A stretch of 64,000 nucleotides of DNA from Moniliophthora roreri. Taxonomy: Eukaryota > Basidiomycota > Agaricomycetes > Agaricales > Marasmiaceae. Location of the stretch: NCBI GenBank assembly GCA_001466705.2, contig LATX02000199.1, forward strand, positions 62,001-126,000, in the 5' to 3' direction. This document shows positions 11,055-21,849 of this stretch, in pieces (within the stretch, counting starts at the first letter, position 1; each line of letters starts with the position of its first letter). The notes beneath the pieces were generated by a model. It saw nothing but the letters and a program-made list of their open reading frames with translations, searched no databases and was not told the origin of the DNA. Position numbers and translations under genes: made by a program.

Positions 11055-12360
11055 ATGGAACATTTAGCTGCATCTCTTTGTAAAGTGCTATCCAAAAAAT
11101 CTCAAGAAGACCCTTCGTGAGTTCCAGTCACACATCACTCTGATGCCTGTAAAGCCTTTTTCGATGGCCTTTCACTTGGCAAGAAACTCGAGCAAAATTT
11201 CAATATTTGTAATCAAAATGAGTCTATATGAGAGAGCAAGTGAACCATGCAGAAGATCCTGAACAATACCCTCTTCCTACTCAGCACACCAGCTCCCCCA
11301 TATACATCACAGATGACGAAGTCCTAAGCCTCGTTAACTCTACCACAATTTTCGAATGAAACAAGCAATGGCTCCCAGATGATTTCATTGCAGAGGTGGA
11401 GGCTTTGAGGAAGCAGAAGGACAAGGAGAGCTCTTCAGCCAAGGCAGAAGGTTCAGAGAAGGCAGACAAACCATCCACGAAGTTTTCAATTTCTCTCAAG
11501 AAACCAGAGGTTGAGGTCGTGGATTGGGTCGAAGGTGTAGATGCTCCATTAAAATTCCCTGATGAGCTAAAATTTGCTGCTCAATTCTATGACATGCCTT
11601 TAGAAATGTTCACTAATGCTAGTCTTACCAAGATTTGGAACCTCCAAAAAACATTTACTCTGAAAAAATGTGCTCATCCCCAATATGGACAACAGATGGT
11701 CTGGGACATCGCAGATATCTATACATTGACTCTTTCTCTTCTGAAAGATAATGATCTCGAGGGCCTTGACTATGTTGGCTGGGTAGAGGCAGTTGTCAAC
11801 TACCTCAAGTTCGTTGAAGAAGTCAATATTGATGGCAAGGACAGCAACAAATATCACTTTATGGAGCACTTCTGCTTTTTCATAGACAAGCATAAGGCCA
11901 GAGAGCTGTTTACACTATGGAAGAAGGAAGAGAGGTTGTTCGGTTGGTTTCAACTTGGCATGATATGCTGGAGTTTGGAGCAGAGTCGAAACAGTTCACA
12001 TGGTTGAGTCAAGATCAGCTGCCTGAACTACAGTGGCACCTTTGACGAGTGGCAGTCGCCTGGCTCCAGTTCAAGAAGGCAAAAGATCACAACATGGCTT
12101 TTCCTCTCAAGAACCGAGCTCATCGTCAGGTTCTTGCTACCATCCCTTTCAATCTGGCAATGCAGACAAGGCTTTACATTTGTATTGCCTTGGATGTGGA
12201 GATCGAGGCCACTGGCTCAGGGATTACAGTTCCAAACACTTGAACATCATCAAATCTGGAGCTGTCATCCACAAAGGAGAACTTTTCCACTCCGATGACC
12301 CCAATAAAGCCATTTGTGTCAATTGGAACACCAAAGGATGCCAAGGCAGGTGCTAATGTC
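11055..12360 (+). pseudogene. DIRS gag-like protein with Cys-rich region
   Basis: Begins MEHLAASLCKVLSK near 11055. The main open part is 11396-12007: a lysine- and glutamate-rich segment followed by a compact region with FAAQFYDMPLEMF, LYVG-like YVGWVEAVVNYLKF and HFCFFIDKHKARELF. A zinc-knuckle-like CLGCGDRGHWLRDYSSKH follows at about 12180-12240. Next comes ICVNWNTKGCQG with further Cys and His residues in another frame. At least two frameshifts interrupt it. The role would be particle formation and RNA binding. Confidence 0.65.
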
Positions 12361-13005
12361 GACATGTCTGTGCCTGGTGCTCTTCTACACAGCATAGGGC
12401 TTTTTGCTGGAAGTGCAGAGCCAAGCCAGCCAACACCTGAGGAGTTCTTTGAACTCTCAAAGCCTGCTCCCCTCCAATACTACAACTTCTCAATTACTAT
12501 TCACCATTGCTTGCCACTCTCTGATTCTACAAAAGAAGAAATTGACATTTTCTCTCATACAGTCACTCCATACAATGCTACCAAATTCCAAGCAGACCTA
12601 GATAATCTCCAACTCTCTGACTGTTACCCTCTTCTTGTTCAAAACCTCACATATGGTTTCCCAATTGGGAATATGCCAGTTCTTGATGAATCCATCATCG
12701 AACCCAATCACAAGTCAGTTGACCTTCACTTCCATGCGGTTGAGAAATATCTCAGAGAGGAATTGAATGCAGGCTGTATGTCAGGGCCTTTCTTACTACA
12801 CAAAGTTGAACACATATGTCAGGGCCCAGTTGTGGTTTTGCCTCTTATTGTGGCAGTTCAAGACCAAGGTCCTGATATTCCACCTAAGTATTGGGTCTGT
12901 CAGAACCTTTCCAAATCCTTTCCAGACCACCTGCCAGTCAACTACTTCATCAATAAAGAGGTCTTCCCCACATGCTTTGATTCTGCATCCAGAATGGCTG
13001 AACTG

Positions 13006-13309
13006 GTGAGTGAGATTCTTTTTTCTGCAGTGCTTCTGGCATCTTTTTCACATGGTGCTTCTGGCATCCATGGCACTTCTGGTGTCCAATTCCATAGTAC
13101 CTCTGGTGCTCTTTGGTGGCACTTCTGGTGTCTTGCACTATGGCGCTTTTGGCGCTTCTATATGGGGCACTTCTGGTGTTCTCCTTTTTCTTTGGGGTGC
13201 TTCTGGTGTCTCTTACTCTAGGAGGCACTTCTGGTGTCCTCTCTATATCCTGTACTGCTAGTGTTAACCTGTCTCAACCATGGTTCTTACCTACACTTTG
13301 CATCTACAG
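13006..13309 (+). other. Probable spliceosomal intron filled with minisatellite
   Basis: GTGAGT donor at 13006 and CTACAG acceptor at 13309. Removing it joins ...RMAEL to VATAPPGY... in frame, which is the order expected in the reverse transcriptase. Inside, about 13030-13240 consists of degenerate head-to-tail copies of a unit around GGCACTTCTGGTGTC. The length is 304 bases, several times the usual Agaricomycete intron. Confidence 0.75.
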
Positions 13310-13412
13310 GTGGCCACTGCTCCCCCTGGCTATTAGGGTTGCACTGTGGATATCAAAAAGTTCCACTGCACATGCCCAGTGCACCCAGACCATAAACCCT
13401 TCCTTGTGGTCC

Positions 13413-13444
13413 AGGGTTGCAAGGGTTGCAAGGGTTGCAAGGGT
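13413..13444 (+). repeat. In-frame 9-base tandem repeat inside RT
   Basis: GGGTTGCAA occurs three times, followed by GGGT. It adds KGC-KGC-KGC between VVQG and QFYVDQ, where the family normally has a short turn. It keeps the frame. Confidence 0.85.
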
Positions 13445-13461
13445 CAATTCTATGTTGACCA

Positions 13462-15039
13462 ATGTCACCCCTTTGGCCTTGCTTCAGCTAGTAGCAACTC
13501 AGAAATGATTGCAAACACTATAGTTGATATTTGGACAGCCCACAACACAGTAATTTGTCTAAGATAAGACTAGTGGAAAACTACCCAAAAAGATAACCTC
13601 CAAAAGTCTAACTCAGTTTGTTGTGCAAGTGTGGATTGACATGATCAGAGTTACTGCACTTAGAATGCCAACAAAACTCTTAGCTAGGTTGATTCTCTCT
13701 TATTGAAGTGTTCTACTTCAAAGTGTTCACCTCCAGAGGAGTATATATGGTTTTAAAATGTTTTATATCACAAACACACACACAAAACACAAAGAACACG
13801 GTGCACAAAGCACAAACACAAGAGTTACAGTCCCGTACAAAGACTCAATAGCCGATATAGTCTGACCCTATGGAGTTCAAGACTTCTTCAAGATAACTAC
13901 AGCACACAGTGTACTGGAAAAGGTCCTAGACCAATTTCTACAAAGAGTTCAGCGTGGGCACACCCCTTGCTAAGACTCTAAGTGTGTCACAACCTGATAC
14001 ACACACAGGCCACACTCCAAGTGCCCAAGGCTCCTTCTTGGTGTAAAGTTTCTTTTAGAAAAGTGCTATAACGCACTCAAGATGTTACTCTTATCTCTTA
14101 CGATGCAAGTTCGTTATCAGATTTCTATCTCTCTGGAGTCACTCAGGACCAATCTCCAGGGCCTGTAGTGAGGAAGCAAAACTGGAATGGCACACAAATT
14201 TATACACCAAACAAACTCGTCATGTATTCACAATCAGAGGGGGCAGAGTTACTTGAGTAGGTACAAATATCTAACTGTCCTTATATATGGTCCAGGAATA
14301 TATCTACAGAAAATTATAAATAATGTCTGATAATTCAGGAAATGACAAATAAGTGACTGAGATACTAAAAGAGGGATTATTCGGATGTCACAGAGTCTGG
14401 CTACTAGGGTATCTGACCATATCTGCATGGGTATCTATGCCTCCAGGTGTTCTAGACTCTATAATTTGTATTTTCTCTTTTCTAAGTCAGGTATCTACGA
14501 GTGGATGGTTGTATCTGTCCCGTCTTTTGACAGCATTTCTCTTTTCTAGTACCTGCACATCGGCAGTGGCCTAGATGCCAAATTTTCCAAGGTCAGAACA
14601 CACTGTTATTGTTCTGATCTCCTTTGACAATGCACACTTGGTCTTACTTAGGATTTCTTGCGCGTTAGATATTCTTCATATGTCTCATTTTATCTGTCTG
14701 TAAGTAGTGGATGTCCTTCAGAAGTGATTTCTGTCTTTCCGAGCAGGATTTGTACCTAGTTTGCTTATCGCATATTGTTTAGCTGCCAGTGAATTCTTTA
14801 TTAAGAGATTGCCTGCTTTGACTCTGATCCATATATTGACTTTGGAGGAGGATCGTTCTATGATTGTTCCTGTTCTAAGTTGTCTTTCTGTTTTGATGTC
14901 TCCTCTAAGTACCTCTGTACTGTTTGACTGCAGCTTGCACTTTGCAGATGTCATAGAAAAGTAAAGTAGAAGTTAAAATCCCATTGATAGCACTTTTGAG
15001 AGCTTGGTTAACTAGCCAATGCATTCATTGGGCCATAGT
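13462..15039. repeat. 1578-base direct repeat, unit 1
   Basis: Reads as identical to 15041-16618. It starts within the RT exon (ATGTCACCCCTTTGG) and ends at the N at 15040. This is an exact overlap across a gap, most simply two contig ends that were not merged. Confidence 0.92.
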
Positions 15040-15040
15040 N
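15040..15040. other. Assembly gap (single N)
   Basis: Single N exactly between two identical 1578-base units. Confidence 0.9.
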
Positions 15041-16618
15041 ATGTCACCCCTTTGGCCTTGCTTCAGCTAGTAGCAACTCAGAAATGATTGCAAACACTAT
15101 AGTTGATATTTGGACAGCCCACAACACAGTAATTTGTCTAAGATAAGACTAGTGGAAAACTACCCAAAAAGATAACCTCCAAAAGTCTAACTCAGTTTGT
15201 TGTGCAAGTGTGGATTGACATGATCAGAGTTACTGCACTTAGAATGCCAACAAAACTCTTAGCTAGGTTGATTCTCTCTTATTGAAGTGTTCTACTTCAA
15301 AGTGTTCACCTCCAGAGGAGTATATATGGTTTTAAAATGTTTTATATCACAAACACACACACAAAACACAAAGAACACGGTGCACAAAGCACAAACACAA
15401 GAGTTACAGTCCCGTACAAAGACTCAATAGCCGATATAGTCTGACCCTATGGAGTTCAAGACTTCTTCAAGATAACTACAGCACACAGTGTACTGGAAAA
15501 GGTCCTAGACCAATTTCTACAAAGAGTTCAGCGTGGGCACACCCCTTGCTAAGACTCTAAGTGTGTCACAACCTGATACACACACAGGCCACACTCCAAG
15601 TGCCCAAGGCTCCTTCTTGGTGTAAAGTTTCTTTTAGAAAAGTGCTATAACGCACTCAAGATGTTACTCTTATCTCTTACGATGCAAGTTCGTTATCAGA
15701 TTTCTATCTCTCTGGAGTCACTCAGGACCAATCTCCAGGGCCTGTAGTGAGGAAGCAAAACTGGAATGGCACACAAATTTATACACCAAACAAACTCGTC
15801 ATGTATTCACAATCAGAGGGGGCAGAGTTACTTGAGTAGGTACAAATATCTAACTGTCCTTATATATGGTCCAGGAATATATCTACAGAAAATTATAAAT
15901 AATGTCTGATAATTCAGGAAATGACAAATAAGTGACTGAGATACTAAAAGAGGGATTATTCGGATGTCACAGAGTCTGGCTACTAGGGTATCTGACCATA
16001 TCTGCATGGGTATCTATGCCTCCAGGTGTTCTAGACTCTATAATTTGTATTTTCTCTTTTCTAAGTCAGGTATCTACGAGTGGATGGTTGTATCTGTCCC
16101 GTCTTTTGACAGCATTTCTCTTTTCTAGTACCTGCACATCGGCAGTGGCCTAGATGCCAAATTTTCCAAGGTCAGAACACACTGTTATTGTTCTGATCTC
16201 CTTTGACAATGCACACTTGGTCTTACTTAGGATTTCTTGCGCGTTAGATATTCTTCATATGTCTCATTTTATCTGTCTGTAAGTAGTGGATGTCCTTCAG
16301 AAGTGATTTCTGTCTTTCCGAGCAGGATTTGTACCTAGTTTGCTTATCGCATATTGTTTAGCTGCCAGTGAATTCTTTATTAAGAGATTGCCTGCTTTGA
16401 CTCTGATCCATATATTGACTTTGGAGGAGGATCGTTCTATGATTGTTCCTGTTCTAAGTTGTCTTTCTGTTTTGATGTCTCCTCTAAGTACCTCTGTACT
16501 GTTTGACTGCAGCTTGCACTTTGCAGATGTCATAGAAAAGTAAAGTAGAAGTTAAAATCCCATTGATAGCACTTTTGAGAGCTTGGTTAACTAGCCAATG
16601 CATTCATTGGGCCATAGT
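15041..16618. repeat. 1578-base direct repeat, unit 2
   Basis: Second copy of 13462-15039. It continues directly into unique sequence (TAGATTCCCTACAGG) at 16619. Confidence 0.92.
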
Positions 16619-16944
16619 TAGATTCCCTACAGGTTTCGGGAGTGATCCACTTTGGATCTGATACTTAGATAGGTTAGAAAGTACAGCTTAGACACCTCTG
16701 TATAGCATATCATATAGCTCTTCGTACTTTCTAAGGTACCACTGCTTCTCTAAGGCAATGACTAGCAGACTGGGCTCACTCTAGTCCTTATTACCCATTA
16801 TCTCGTGTCATATTAAAGTGTTCCGATTCAGAAATAGTGTAAAATGAATAAAAGTGGGTCTTTTCTAGGTTCAACATATTAACAGGTCCAATATCAAAGT
16901 ATGAAGATGACATCCACATTGGTTGCCAGCCTATACAAACAATC

Positions 16945-17877
16945 TTGAAACACACCCACCCTAGTTCTTCCAACAAGAATTTGACACATGATTCAACCAC
17001 CATCTCAGCTACAAGCACACTGTCCACTCCATCCTTCAATGTTTCTGCTATCTCACCAAGCCTTATCACTGAGGATGACAAAAATATCTACATTTATGAA
17101 TATGACAAGGGAATCATGATGGACTGCATCCGCAAACTCAACACTCTGTGGCATGTCCTTAAGGGTGATATAATGTTCATCTGGATCTCAGTATTTGTGG
17201 GTTTTCTTTGGAACCTTCCCTGCAAATGAGTTTCATTACCTGAGGTCAAGCAACTGAAGTACCTCTTTCATGTTACTTCCTTTCTTGATGCCTTCACCTC
17301 CTACCCATGTTGTATTGAAGAAGTTGAGACTATTCATGGTACTCTATGCCATGTTTCCTTTGTCCACCAGAATGGCTGCAATCAGCTACCTTCAATGTCT
17401 AACTTCATGGTGACCTTTAAAGGTAATTGGGGTGAGAAGCTTCATGTTCCTGAGGCCATGATCAAGAATCTCATCTGGTGGAAGAAGTGGCTCAGTGATC
17501 CTTTCTTCTACTGTCAGCTTCAGCCATTGCCTCATGTTGTTGATGCTGGTGTCTATGTAGACGCCTCTACCAATTGGGGTATTGGTATTGTTATTGGGCA
17601 AGAATGGGCAGCATTCCAGCTCATTCCTGACTGGAAGTCTCAGCTTCCAGGTCAAGACATTTGTTGGCTCAAGACCATTGCAGTAGAATTCACACTTCTA
17701 TTTCTCATTGCAAAAGGTTACAGCAACACCCAACTTCTTGTCAGATCAGATAACCAGGGTACCATAGGTGCTTTCATAAAGGCATGCAGCACTAACAAAT
17801 GGATCAACCTCTCCATCTACAGAATGACTGAGTCTCTCAACTCCTTGGGTATCTTTCCCAAACTCATCTATGTCAAT
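16945..17877 (+). pseudogene. DIRS reverse transcriptase C-terminal part and RNase H
   Basis: Resumes with YEYDKGIMMDCIRKLNTLWH and FVGFLWNLPCK, then VSLPEVKQLKYLFHVTSFLD, CIEEVETIHGTLCHVSFVHQ, NLIWWKKWLSDPFF, VDAGVYVDASTNWGIGIVIG, WAAFQLIPDW, DICWLKTIAVEF and RSDNQGTIGAFIKACS. The blocks VDAST...GIGIV, the Glu in AVE and SDNQG correspond to the RNase H acidic residues. It has a stop after NLPCK. It is cut at LIYVN by the MITE that starts at 17878. Confidence 0.85.
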
Positions 17878-18626
17878 ACACTACGTATGAGGTGTTCTTT
17901 TAACATGGTTTTCTGATTGAGAAAACACTTAATCTTCTTGCAAAGAGAATTTTTATAAAACTATATATAAATTCTAAATTTCAATTGTGTCCTCTCAACA
18001 AGAATATGCCTGGAGAATACTAAATTTTCAGCAGCAAAAGATATGGAATTTTCAAATTCTGAGAATTAATAGATAATACAATATATTAGAATAATTTCCA
18101 TACTAAGAAAACATTAAATTTTCTCTAGTTGAAGATCCTCAGAAAATGCTGATAAGATAAGATAAAAATTCCACATTTTCTATTGTGGGAAAGTCAGAGA
18201 AAACACTAGGAAAACACTAGGAAAATAGTAGGAAAATTATATGAAAACACTATATTTTAAAGCAGTTCTTAGATAGTTTTCATTTAGTTTTCCTTTTGTA
18301 TTTAACATGTTTCCTTTAATATAAAATTCAAAATCTTATATTTGTTTTCTAAATGTTTTCTCACTATTTTATAAGGCAGAAAATTTAGTATATTTGTAAT
18401 TAGAAAATTAAAGGATAATTCTATAATTTCATTATTATAAAATAATCAAAAAACACTGACTCTTCTGGAAATTAAAATCCAGAGTATGTTTGCTGTTTTC
18501 ACTATGTGATGATAACTTGAAACTAATAGAATTTTCTGAGTGTTGTCTGAAAGCAAATATATAGCAGTATTCTGAGTGTATTTCCTTTGTATTAATAGCA
18601 TTAAAAGAACACCTTGTACATAGTGT
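17878..18626. mobile_element. CACTA-like MITE nested in DIRS element
   Basis: 749 bases, strongly AT-rich. The left end ACACTACGTATGAGGTGTTC and the right end (GAACACCTTGTACATAGTGT) are inverted repeats, matching at 23 of 26 positions. The interior holds many GAAAACACTA/TAGTTTTC motifs, like the subterminal repeats of CACTA elements. No coding capacity and no clear target duplication. It lies between the RNase H and the recombinase of the DIRS element. Confidence 0.65.
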
Positions 18627-18898
18627 TTTCAGATTTTCTTCTAAACAGCTCTGAATCTATCTACTCCTCTAACATGCTAGCCATTCCAAGGCCTATCCAC
18701 TTGCCTGCCTCATTAGTATGCTCCTGCACTTGACACTATACTCCAACTAATATCTCTTTAGGAACGCAACTTCTCTATACAACCCTCCTTATTCCACTCA
18801 GACAGACAGGGCATCTGCAATCACACTACCTCCCAGGCATAGCCATCTCTTCAAATCTACACCCAACATCTAACATTCTTCCTCCACCTTTTGACCTG
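18627..18898 (+). other. DIRS spacer between RNase H and recombinase
   Basis: No stable frame. It probably contains the decayed C-terminal tail of RT/RNase H and the start of the recombinase ORF. Confidence 0.4.
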
Positions 18899-19860
18899 AT
18901 GTTCAAGCTGGCCGACAGATTTATGAGTGGAAAACCCCATACTCAATCTGCACCAAACAAGCCCACAGCAAGTTATGGACTGGAAGGTTATGCTCTCTCT
19001 CACAGGCAGTTCTCAAGAATAGCCTCGAGCCAAGCACAGCCTCTACCTATGGCGCTGGATTATGCTGCTTCCACGAGTTCTGTAACCTGATGAACATAGA
19101 AGAAGAGAAACACATGCCAGCTGACAAGACCTTGATTATGGCCTTTATGGGTTTCTTCATAGGCATAAAAAATGGAGGAACCATCAAGACCTGGCTCTTG
19201 GAACTCTGTGCCTGGCACATCCACAATGATGCCCCTTAAACAGACCATGACTGGTTGAAGCTAGCCTGTACCTCAGCAAACAAGGCTGGCTCCCATTGCA
19301 AACGAGATGCTCAACCTCCCACCACCAGGCAACATCTTGTCATTCTGAGACATAGACTTGACCTCAAAAAACCTTGCAATGCAGCCATCTATGCCTGTGC
19401 CACATCTATAGTGTATGGCTGTTGCCGACTAGGTGAGACAACAGTTTCTAGCAGCAAGGCCTTTGACTCCAAACACTACATCACATGGGGAGCTTGTCAG
19501 TCCCAGAGCCACATCAAAACACGACATGGCTGCTATGTATACAATTTGTGGCTACCCTGGACTAAGTCCACACATGAAGAGGAAGGAAACTTCATGTTCA
19601 CATCTTGACCTCACAATCCTAATAGTGTCTGCCCAGTTGATGCAGTGGACAATCATCTTATTGTCAATGCTGATATTCCCCCAACATTTCTGTTCTTTGC
19701 TTACATTGATGATAATGGCAAACCCAAGGCCCTTACAAAGAAGGAATTTCTTGATACATGCTCTAAAATCTGGAAAGAATCAGGAATGCCACTGGTTAAG
19801 GGTCACAGTTTCTGGATAGATGGTGCAGTGGAGCTTCTACTTGCAGGTGTTCTCCCAGAG
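18899..19860 (+). pseudogene. DIRS tyrosine recombinase
   Basis: 18970-19600 carries EGYALSHRQFSRIASSQAQP in one frame, then NIEEEKHMPADKTLIMAFMG, IKTWLLELCAWHIHNDAP, DHDWLKLACTSANKAGSHCK and AIYACATSIVYGCCRLGET, the last resembling the catalytic Arg region of the fold. 19645-19860 carries DIPPTFLFFAYIDDNGKPKA, KEFLDTCSKIWKESG and LVKGHSFWIDGAVELLLAGV. The expected HxxR appears as GHSFWI, so Arg is replaced by Trp. The C-terminal Tyr segment is missing because the gene is cut near 19860. Several frameshifts. Dead copy. Confidence 0.75.
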
Positions 19861-19865
19861 ACCAG

Positions 19866-19886
19866 AGAACACCTCGTACATAGTGT
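19866..19886. repeat. Terminal motif shared with the CACTA-like MITE
   Basis: AGAACACCTCGTACATAGTG then T. It is nearly the same as the right end of the MITE at 18626 and in the same orientation. It sits exactly where DIRS homology stops and the KDZ locus starts, so it is probably a transposon end at the junction. Confidence 0.5.
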
Positions 19887-19889
19887 TAG

Positions 19890-21668
19890 TGGTGTGTGTG
19901 TTGGAATTGGCTTGGGGAGTTTCATTTTGAGAAGGCAATGGGGAAGGGTCTAGGCCAAGAGATTGATCAGGCAGGAAAAGAGGTTCAGGGGAAGCATGAG
20001 GTGAGTGGGAGACAACCTTCTCGAGTATCTTCTTTGGTTTAGGCCGCTCCTTCTGTCTGGGGGCATTTAACTCCTTGTTAACAGTCACATCTGAATTTCC
20101 GCCTCCCTCTAATGCCTTCCTCTTCGACACCTTGTCCTTTTTCCTGTCCCCTGCCTTCTTCATATTTGACCTCTTCACGTTCAACTCGTTGTTTTCGGAA
20201 TTGGAATTGGATTCACTAGAGCTTGATGACTCTGAGCTGGAAGATGACAAATAATCAACAGACTTGGCAGTACCCATGATCCTCTTGATAGGCACCTTAC
20301 CCCTCTTTGCTGGCCCTTTTGATGCAGACGACTTCTTCCCTTTCTTACCACTGGCCTTGTTGGCACCATTCTTTTTTCCCTCCTGCTTCTTCCTCATCTC
20401 CTCCTCATGCTTCACTGTCCATTCCTCAAGCTCATTAGGATCAAGCTGCTTGAATCCAATGGACCTATCCTCAAGGCTGGCAAGAAGATCCTGCAGTGGA
20501 GCAACTTTGCTGCTCAAGCAACTTGGATTTTGAAATTCCCCTGGCCAGTCCCAAGGAATGATGCTGTGTAGCAGGGTGATCTGGGGGCTGAAGTTGTCCC
20601 GGAGTATTGTATTAATCGTTTTTCCACCAAGTTCATTGCCTAGAAGTCATTAATTCAACAAGTCATCCATCAACATATAATGTACTCACTGAGCAACTCT
20701 TTAACTTTATCCCAAATCTGATGCTTCAAGATCTTAGACTTCTCATCTGCTTTTTCCGACATTTTCTCTGGACTGCAGCCAGTGATTGCAAAGGCTTCGA
20801 GCCTGTATCCAACATGATCTGTATCCCAACTGCGCACTATAACCTTCAAGTAGGGCTTGATCTTGGGGTTTGAGAAATACCATTTAGGTGCTGTGAACAT
20901 GTCAGTGTGACTGCAAACAACACAAAAGAAACCTTTGACACCAACTCGCTGTTTGAAAGCGTCAAACTGAATAACAAAGAGGTCAGCCTACAGAAGGACT
21001 ACAACAATACAACAAACCATTTCACTAAGGTTTGATGTGCTTTTGGCAAATATTTGAGCACAGGCTTTTGCAGTAGAGCATCAAATCTTTTGGTATGCAA
21101 CCTGCCATGGGGTTTTCTTGTATCGTTTGATGAGCTTACACATTGCAGTATGATTCTCAGGCCTGCATAGCTCCCGATATTCATTGCTGTATTTCTGGGT
21201 GATTTGGACCATGTTGAGGTTAGTGACGCCACCTACAAGATATCAGTTTTGGGATACATTCAAGATGGACAAACACATACTATTCCTCAGATCATGAGAC
21301 TTAATGAACTTCCATGGATTATATTTATTGATTTTTTTCTGAGCCCTCACAGTCCAAACACCACCTTGAAAGAACATATTCAAGAAATAGCATTCCTTCA
21401 GCCTGTACTTCATAGCTAATGCAGCACATCTGCACTTGAGCTCATTAGTCAGCTTCTCCACATCCTTTTTCAATGCTTTCTGCTTTGCCTTTCCACATTC
21501 CTCTCACTCTTTACATTGGGTCTTTGTGAGCAGGTTCTTTGTGGGCTGGTAAAATCGAAGGCATGGTTGGATGGTTCATTGGGCCGGGACAAAGGAGTAC
21601 TTTGATTTTGGGACTTTAGGAGCACTAGGACGCTTATCACTGGGCTTGTAGACTTTGATGATGACCAT
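19890..21668 (-). pseudogene. KDZ-associated accessory protein 1
   Basis: Minus-strand, multi-exon. It starts MVIIKVYKPSDKRPSAPKV at 21668 and soon has a stop. Then KKDVEKLTNELKCRCAALAM, YFLNMFFQGGVWTVRAQKKI (21243-21473), a piece at 20999-21232, and APKWYFSNPKIKPYLKVIVR with VGYRLEAFAITGC (20670-20900). Last is a long low-complexity part (to about 19890) with lysine-rich GKKGKKSS, a poly-Ser run and KRSNMKKAGDRKKDKVSKRK. I recognise the blocks FFQGGV and PxWYF...EAFAxxGC from ORFs that accompany KDZ elements in Agaricomycetes. The basic tail suggests a nuclear or DNA-binding role. Function unknown. Confidence 0.6.
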
Positions 21669-21849
21669 ATACTAGAGAAATAGAGAGCAGTGAAGTGACA
21701 CAGAACAAGGGATTCCAGAGATAAATAAAAATCAAGAAAATTTGTAATACTCTTGGATTTGAATTTGATTGATTGTGAGTTGCACCATTTCAAACCACTC
21801 AAGTGATGGATAGAACGGAAGTGTATTACTTGATCAATGAGCAGAATGT

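Larger units (their letters stand above)
12415..13567 (+). pseudogene. DIRS reverse transcriptase, N-terminal and palm part
   Basis: 12415-13005 reads PYNATKFQADLDNL, LVQNLTYGFPIGNMPVLDES, YLREELNAGCMSGPFLLHKV and VCQNLSKSFPDHLPVNYFI, then FDSASRMAEL. These are typical lead-in blocks of fungal DIRS reverse transcriptases. After an intron (13006-13309) it resumes with VATAPPGY, then CTVDIKKFHCTCPVHPDHKP, FLVVQG, FYVDQCHPFGLASASSNSEM and NTIVDIWTAHN. One stop (TAG after PPGY) is present. The frame is lost near 13567, where about 3.2 kb of other DNA interrupts the gene. Confidence 0.8.
13568..16790. other. Insertion splitting the DIRS RT (includes gap and duplicated unit)
   Basis: After allowing for the duplicated 1578 bases, the real insertion is about 1.6 kb. 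It has short frames only, with no recognised protein. AC-rich runs such as CACAAACACACACACAAAAC (about 13770-13820) and TATATA stretches occur. It could be an LTR or another non-coding element nested in the RT gene, but I could not define its ends. Confidence 0.45.
10850..19865 (+). mobile_element. Degenerate DIRS-type tyrosine-recombinase retroelement
   Basis: In order on the plus strand: a 5' non-coding segment, a gag-like ORF with a Cys-rich region, a reverse transcriptase with a DIRS-type core, an RNase H, and a tyrosine recombinase. There is no aspartic protease and no DDE integrase, as expected for DIRS elements. The element is broken by frameshifts, a gap-flanking duplication (13462-16618) and a nested MITE (17878-18626). 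It ends within the recombinase near 19860, where another element begins. It cannot be active. Confidence 0.85.

Noticed and set aside
11281..11499. Minus-strand frames opposite DIRS gag, RT and other long genes
   Set aside because: They mirror real plus-strand coding sequence and have no motif of their own.
13462..16618. Apparent tandem duplication of 1578 bases as a biological event
   Set aside because: The two units look identical and the N lies exactly at their junction, which is the pattern of an unmerged assembly overlap.
17920..18600. AT-rich region as a centromere, origin or promoter
   Set aside because: It is bounded by inverted terminal repeats and sits between two coding parts of one element, so a nested MITE explains it.
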